From positions 1 to 64,000 of the forward strand of contig CALSCQ010001689.1 of assembly GCA_943704525.1 (NCBI GenBank): 64,000 nucleotides of DNA, in the 5' to 3' direction. Positions 58,957 through 64,000 of this stretch are shown here, in pieces. A program made the translations under genes and the position numbers. The stretch is from Pigoraptor vietnamica. Its lineage: Eukaryota; Opisthokonta; Filasterea. Positions within the stretch are counted from its first letter, which is position 1, and each line of letters begins with the position of its first letter. Under the pieces are notes generated by a model. It did no database searches, was not told the origin of the DNA, and was given only the letters and a program-made list of their open reading frames with translations.

Positions 58957-60564
58957 CTACACGACAAGGCGATAGGTCACATAGCGACCCGCCGTTTCGC
59001 TGGGTCGGATGATTTTGACAACCTGCGTACAGTTTGAACCATCCAAGTGAGTGCACCGTTCCCGAATAGACCAGAACCAATGATATGAGGCGCGACACAC
59101 ACGCCACGCATGGCTCACACGCTCACGCTCGCACACACCTGCCCGCGCCGCAATCCATAGTAGCGCGCGATGGGATCTGTGTTCTGTATGCGCGGCAGCT
59201 GTGTCTCGCGCAGCTTGTACTTGGCGAGGAGAGCGGCCTTCTCCTCTTCAGACAGCAATTTGTGCTCGGGCACCTACAAAAGCAAAGGGTGGCGATGAGA
59301 ACAGTGATGCTATATCAAACACAATACGTGCTAGTCACCACCTCCCCATCCGCGCACACACACCACACTCACCATCGCGAACACACACCACTCACCATCC
59401 GCGCACACACCACGAACACACCACACTCACCATCCGCGAACACACACCACACTCACTATTCAAACATGCACGCCGCATGTATGTCACGCACGTCGCCCCA
59501 CACAATCTGGCACTAAGCGGGCTCCCACCAGCTGGTGCTCGGTGATGTTGACGAGCAGCTCTGTCTCTTGGTACTGCTCGATAATGTAGTTGCTGGCGGC
59601 CATTTCGCTGAGGAAGTTCTTCGCGGACGACGTCATGCCCTCGGGCACGACCACGACGCCGCGCTGTATCCGCTCCTTCTCCATCTTGTTCACAAACTGG
59701 CGCAGGTGCGTGATGCCAACCTACAAAGAAGATGGGACGTGCGAGCGATTGTTAGTGGGCATGAAGGACTATTGAAATAACTTGCTGCATATCAACAGGC
59801 CTTCGGATCAACTCCAAGATGGAAGCGTGCCCATTCGACTTGGCGATCTAGGAATATTTCACCGTCCCACATGATATGGGTGGGCGAGTGTGTCACAACG
59901 ACTACAGACGGAGTTAAAGACATGCGCGAGTGTGCAGAGGCGTAAAAGACGTGCCTTCGGTACTTCAGGAAAGAACACGATGAGTTGGTCGGTGGGGTCG
60001 TCCTTCTTCGCAAAGGCCATGTTCGTTCGGCTGCGACGTGATGCAAGACAATGTCAGCATACAATGCCAGCAGTGTCATTAGGCCGTTCTACCCCTCGCA
60101 ACATCACGAACTATCAAACTCGCGCATAGCATGCATGATGTGCACTAGAGATATTGGGCACAACAACGCACAACGTATACGACGCGCGTGCGCACAGACA
60201 TCCCCCTACACGCAGAGGCAACAATGAAGCAGAAACTGATCGACATACTTGGGCTGTCCTTGCGTCTCCTGTCGCGCGTCTTCATACGACTGGTTCATTT
60301 CCTCATCTTCCACCAGGTACCCACGGTCGGCAGCCATCTGGTCACCCACATGCGATTAGCGGGCGCAACAAAGGTACACACACAGGGCCAACACGAAACC
60401 GAGCCTTGCAACGTATGTAATAACATCATACACATGTGGTGCATACGAACTGCCTTTGCTACGGTATGTGATAACATCATTCACACCTGATAGATTGTGC
60501 GCCGGATGCGCCATAGCCGCTTGCAAGCGCGCTCGTCTTCGTTTCCCGCGACGTCGTCCGCCAT
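58957..60564 (-). CDS. RPB5: RNA polymerase I/II/III shared subunit RPB5 (RPABC1)
   Basis: Shared subunit of the three nuclear RNA polymerases, 211 aa, the usual length. Six exons: 60564-60487, 60337-60249, 60030-59955, 59720-59529, 59273-59139, 59022-58957. Landmarks in order: [118 protein letters not shown] and the end YVTYRLVV. The C-terminal assembly domain (from LVNITEH) is nearly invariant. The intron after FFPEVPK begins GCACGT, a GC-AG intron, because the family needs P-K before V-G-I and no GT fits. A minisatellite of CACCATCCGCG(CA)n units fills the intron near 59,340-59,460. Confidence 0.97.
59340..59460. repeat. Intronic minisatellite, CACACCACACTCACCATCCGCG type
   Basis: About four imperfect ~25-30 bp units in the RPB5 intron between exons 4 and 5. 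Confidence 0.85.
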
Positions 60565-61496
60565 TGCTCACGCCGCACACAACGCACAGGACGGCAGCAC
60601 GTGGGCGTCGGCTAGAACGAGATTGTATAATTCGCCCTGCAGCACCCACACACACACACACACCTTGGGTGGTAAACTATCCGTCACCTCGTCACACACA
60701 CATTCGCAGTTACACACAGGGCCACGATTGCAGCGCCGTCACTCTTTGTGTGAGGGATTCTGCTCGCAACAGACCGGCACATGCACGCGTCCTTCTATTC
60801 CATAATTGGTGAAGAAAGAGTATACTAAAAGTAGCTATTTGAAAAGAATTTATACATATATGGGATCCTGTTGTGAAAGTGCCCGGTTTAGCCTTCACAT
60901 ACGGGGTGGAACGTCACGTGATTGCACCCGCGGGGTTATTTGACCTTGCGTGCGGTCACCTCTTCTCTTCTTCTTTCCCTTTCACCGTTTATTGGTGCGT
61001 GTGCACTCTTTCCTTTTTCCCTCGCACACCCGCCTCTTGCGTGCGCTTTTTCGCGTGTCTGCAGCGCGGCCGCCGCTGTCCCGACATTCTCAGTCGCCAT
61101 CGAGAGTGATGCCGGCCGACTCGCGACTGGCCGCCGTCCGACGCAGTGCGCTCGTGTGACGTCGCTACGCCAGCTCGCGAGCCCTCGCTCACGCTGCGCT
61201 GCACACCCCCTCGTTAGCGGCCGTTGGGGCCCCTTGGGACCAATGGGCGCTCTCCGTTCTCTCCACTGACCGCCGAATGCGTGTGGCTATGGCACGGCCG
61301 GCATCAGATAGTCAACCGGTGCGTCTTGCCAATGGGTCGCGCAAGCCCTCCCCATCCTCGCACTTCGCCCATCTGCGAGGATGCACAGCTCGGCGGTTAG
61401 TGTAGTGCGTTCGCTGCGTGAAGATGCGTGCTGCATGCGTGCTGCGTGTTCTTTTGCCTTTAACTGATCTTCTCTCACGACTCCGTTGCAGCCGTC
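60565..61496. other. Intergenic with a pyrimidine-rich stretch
   Basis: Upstream region of RPB5. AT-rich at 60,800-60,870; CT-rich at 60,960-61,030 on the plus strand, followed by GTGTCTGCAG at about 61,052-61,061. That resembles a 3' splice site, but only a 16-codon frame (ATG at 61,111) follows. No gene is called. Confidence 0.45.
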
Positions 61497-61510
61497 ACTC
61501 ACGGCCGTTC

Positions 61511-61790
61511 TCAGTCGGGCTCCGGCACAGATTCGTCACTGTGCCAGCGCACCTCAGCGTCCGTTTTGTCCTCGTCGTAGTCCAAATTCCATAGTATTCG
61601 AAGCCGTTCGTGTTTTCGTCGACGACATAGCCGATGGGCTCGAGTGAATGGCGCTCAGTGCAGCCATATTCGCTCGCAGCGTCTTTGGTTATGCGAACCA
61701 TCTCGCGCAGGCAGAGATAGGCGGCCCACCAGTCGGAGACGACGGCCGGCATCCTCGGCGGGGTCGCCGTCCCTCCGGCGTTGGCAGTCC
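61511..61790 (-). pseudogene. Unrecognised coding-like fragment with one frame change
   Basis: On the minus strand 61,752-61,600 reads MPAVVSDWWAAYLCLREMVR, ITKDAASEYGCTERHSLEPI and GYVVDENTNGFEYYG. From there a neighbouring frame continues LWNLDYDEDKTDAEVRW, then HSDESVPEPD and a stop at 61,511. Both parts have protein-like composition and no splice sites separate them, so the change near 61,590 is either a frameshift in a decaying gene or a sequence error. No family was recognised. Confidence 0.35.
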
Positions 61791-62323
61791 ATCTTGTGAA
61801 ACCGGCGCGGTGTGCAGGGATGATGCCTTTTGTGTTTATTCAGAGAGGCCACTTGAGTGGTTGAGTAAGTTGTGTGTGGTCAGTGTGGTGTGGTGGAGGA
61901 CGGGTCACTTGGCCGAGTTTTCAAGGATTTTGGCCTGCACCGCTTGACGACAAGTCAGTTCCAGCTACGAATGCATTTAACACCGAAACTCTAGCGTAAC
62001 ATAGACTGGCGCCTCGCCATGATCGATGGGACGGAATTGCCAGCGCTACGCCGCCCCGCAACAGCCGAGGAAGGACGGCACGTAGGGACCCGAGAGGCCT
62101 GACGGTTTTTGTCGACCCGTCACGTGATGGTCGGACTCAGTCATCAGTCCAGCCTGTGTCGCTGTGCCAGTGTACGTGTGTATCGAGTGTTCAGAGCCTG
62201 CGGCACTCCGTCACACACGGCAGGCAAATTTCAGTCCTCAAAATTCATTACGTCGTGCACGATTCAACGATGGGACTCCTATACTTTTTGCAGCTGTTGT
62301 TTTCATTGGAACAGCCGGCTAGT
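61791..62323. other. Intergenic, nothing recognised
   Basis: Spacer between the frame-broken fragment and the 3' end of the next minus-strand gene. No motif, repeat or RNA gene was identified. Confidence 0.55.
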
Positions 62324-64000
62324 TCAGAACCACCAGTTGGCAAGGTGTTTGACTGTGAGCGTACGAAGAATTGCAACGGCATCACGGACGCCCTCATCAG
62401 CACACTCACTTGACGACTGCGCGAGATGAGTCTCGACGGCATCGCGTTCGTTCCGGAGGAGATCGACCATCTCGGGGACACGACGGACGACATCGTCCGC
62501 AGACAAAAACGACTTGCGAGTTGCTGCCAGGCGCATCGCGCCCCCGATCCACTGACGTTCAGAAGACCGCGAACGGTCCACAAGGTCAAGAGGTAGTCGC
62601 TCGGCGATCTCCGGCCCAATCATGAGATTCGGATTCGCGAAGCTTATACCTACAACGTCAGACACATCTGAGTCTCTTTCCTCCGAACAATTTTCATGTG
62701 GACAGAGGCAGGCCCCGGCGGCGTGAGACTTACGGTAAAGCCATTCGGCTGAGGGGCCAAAGAAATCCGTCAGTGCGTCTTTACAGATGGCAATGACTTG
62801 AGGGTGCAAGTTGTGCGTGTCCGGCAAGTCCAAAGGCGAAGGGAACACAACCGTAATGTCCTGCGTGGATGGCATTGGGAGGAAGGCATAATTCAGCACA
62901 AATATTGGATGTGGTGAATGTGAATGCCTAGTCAAATCAACAGCCATAAGTACAGTACCGCGGGCTTGAGAGGCGGAATCTTTTGCGTCGCCTGCAAAAT
63001 GCAGCAACTCTATTAGCACCAAAAGACTCAAAACAGCTGCGTAGTCCCAACTTACCTTCACACGAGCTTTCGCTGCCTGGATGGGCGCACAAAAAGCTTA
63101 GTACCAAGCCATTGCAGCACTCACTGGCACCAAAAGATTCAAAACACTGCGTAAGCCGTCCCAACTTACCTTCACACGAGCTTTCGCTGCCTGGATGGGC
63201 ACAAAAAGCTTAGTGCCAAGCAGCATTGCAGACTCGGGGAATCAGTTTCACACACTGACTGTCAACATACTTTGTTCAACACGCTTGTGATGATATCGTT
63301 CGCGAGGATTTTCAGGTTGTAAGTCCCAACTGTCGTACCGCCCATGGTTTGCACAACGAAGAGACGTTTTCGACCCTGCAGAAGAAGAGGGGGGGAAGAG
63401 GGTTATTGGTAAGTCACCAATTGTGCTGAACATATTCAATAGCCATGCATTACACAAATATACCTCCTCTCCTTGGAGGACGAAGAAGCCGTCGATTCCG
63501 TCTTCGTTGGCTTGGCACTTATACACGCGACCGGGCGGCAGATCGAACGCATTCGCAACATCACGTACGCCGCCGTAGACATCGCCATCGAATTCTGTAC
63601 CGGCGAGATGGAGACGGACAAGTTCGCCCGGAGCCGTATCGCGTCCATACAACGCCGATGACCCAAATATGGCGCGCACTGTCGGGGGCGCAACTTTACA
63701 TCCGGAAACGAAAACACCGGGCGCACGGGCAGCGGCCGTGAGCTTCAACGCGAGAAACTTGAGAAACAACGACTCCAACGCAACCCATGGCTCCTCTTCT
63801 TCTCGTATCAGTTCCAAAGCGAGCGGCTTGCGCGCAAACGCCCACGCAGCGTGTGCCACAGTTGACGAAGTCGCAGGACACACGCTAAACAGATAAGGAG
63901 CAACGCGGAGTCGTTCATCTGCGTAATGGAAAGCACCCATCGACGACAGGTCATCGACCGTGACTTTGGGTTCCCCGGGAAGAACGTATGTCGAAGGTAC
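62324..64000 (-). CDS. Unrecognised gene running off the right edge (possible CRN/RHS-like)
   Basis: The 5' part lies beyond 64,000. Exon 64000-63462 includes VAPYLFSVCPATSS, REEEEPWVALESLFLKFLAL, GRVYKCQANEDGIDGFFVLQ and ends GEE before donor GTATAT. Exon 63376-63272 reads GRKRLFVVQTMGGTTVGTYN then LKILANDIITSVLNK. Two copies of a 21-nt AG...GT-bounded segment follow, then a long frame to 62,324 containing ITVVFPSPLDLPDTHNLHPQ, SEWLYRKS-like text and VVRRVPEMVDLLRN. The first two exons faintly follow the D-x-(F/V)...(L/F)-x-x-Q-x-T-x-x pattern near the end of Crinkler/RHS-type proteins. The phases do not fit between 63,272 and the 62,324 frame (0 against 1), so the 3' half may be wrongly joined, or a separate gene starting MAVDLTRHSHSP. 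Confidence 0.45.
63010..63239 (-). repeat. 114-bp tandem duplication containing a 21-nt candidate microexon
   Basis: Two ~114-bp units each hold CCATCCAG|(21 nt)|GTAAGTTGGGAC on the minus strand. The 21-nt segments, 63,056-63,076 and 63,170-63,190, are the same. Confidence 0.85.

Noticed and set aside
60564-61270. Short plus-strand gene near 61,111 after a splice-like GTGTCTGCAG
   Set aside because: Only 16 codons follow the ATG and no further exon can be joined; probably chance in CT-rich DNA.
1-64000. tRNA, rRNA, transposon or retroelement sequences
   Set aside because: No T-loop-like GGTTCGA box in a cloverleaf context, no transposase or reverse-transcriptase motifs and no long terminal or inverted repeats were seen. 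This was judged by eye only.

Overview
This window is nuclear DNA of a GC-rich, intron-rich eukaryote. Almost every gene is split by short spliceosomal introns, and many introns carry long (GT)n, (CA)n or (CT)n tracts. Most 5' splice sites begin GTG (GTGCGT, GTGAGT, GTGGGT) rather than GTA. The gene set mixes an FHA-forkhead protein, a BAR-RhoGAP and a secreted ADGF-type adenosine deaminase with a PAS hybrid histidine kinase and a nodulin-like MFS carrier. That mix suggests a free-living protist, perhaps of the Amorphea side; this is inference and no species is claimed. I joined exons by hand using splice sites, reading phase and family patterns.

0-14 kb: a dual-specificity phosphatase (+), the 5' end of a saccharopine-reductase-like gene (+) that meets the 5' part of a LITAF-like gene (-) inside a CA tract, a BAR-RhoGAP gene (+) with an F-box-like reading frame in intron 2, an FHA-forkhead gene (-), a two-PAS hybrid histidine kinase (-), and a gene-poor stretch with a ~165-190 bp tandem repeat.

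14-23.5 kb: a secreted adenosine deaminase (-) and a secreted parallel beta-helix protein (+) are divergently arranged around ~650 bp. An unrecognised cysteine-containing protein (-) follows.

23.8-49.4 kb is the most unusual part: five complete head-to-tail paralogues of a ~940-1010 aa protein with the same six-exon, same-phase structure. Each has a large all-helical-looking body I cannot assign, a small C-x2-C...H-P...H-x-C module and a C-terminal MYND zinc finger. Two decayed MYND fragments lie between copies 4 and 5. A short C-terminal-only relative lies at 48.5-49.4 kb, beyond an inverted gene for a secreted protein with five C-x-C-x-S-x-D-D repeats.

49.4-64 kb: an amino-acid transporter (-), a possible small gene (+), a gene encoding three F-boxes in series (+), a nodulin-like MFS transporter (-), RNA polymerase subunit RPB5 (-, complete, with a GC-AG intron), a frame-broken fragment (-), and a gene running off the right edge (-) with a duplicated GT/AG-bounded microexon and a faint Crinkler/RHS-like pattern.

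I saw no tRNA, rRNA, transposon, retroelement or CRISPR array. Short non-coding RNAs and promoters could not be judged by eye.
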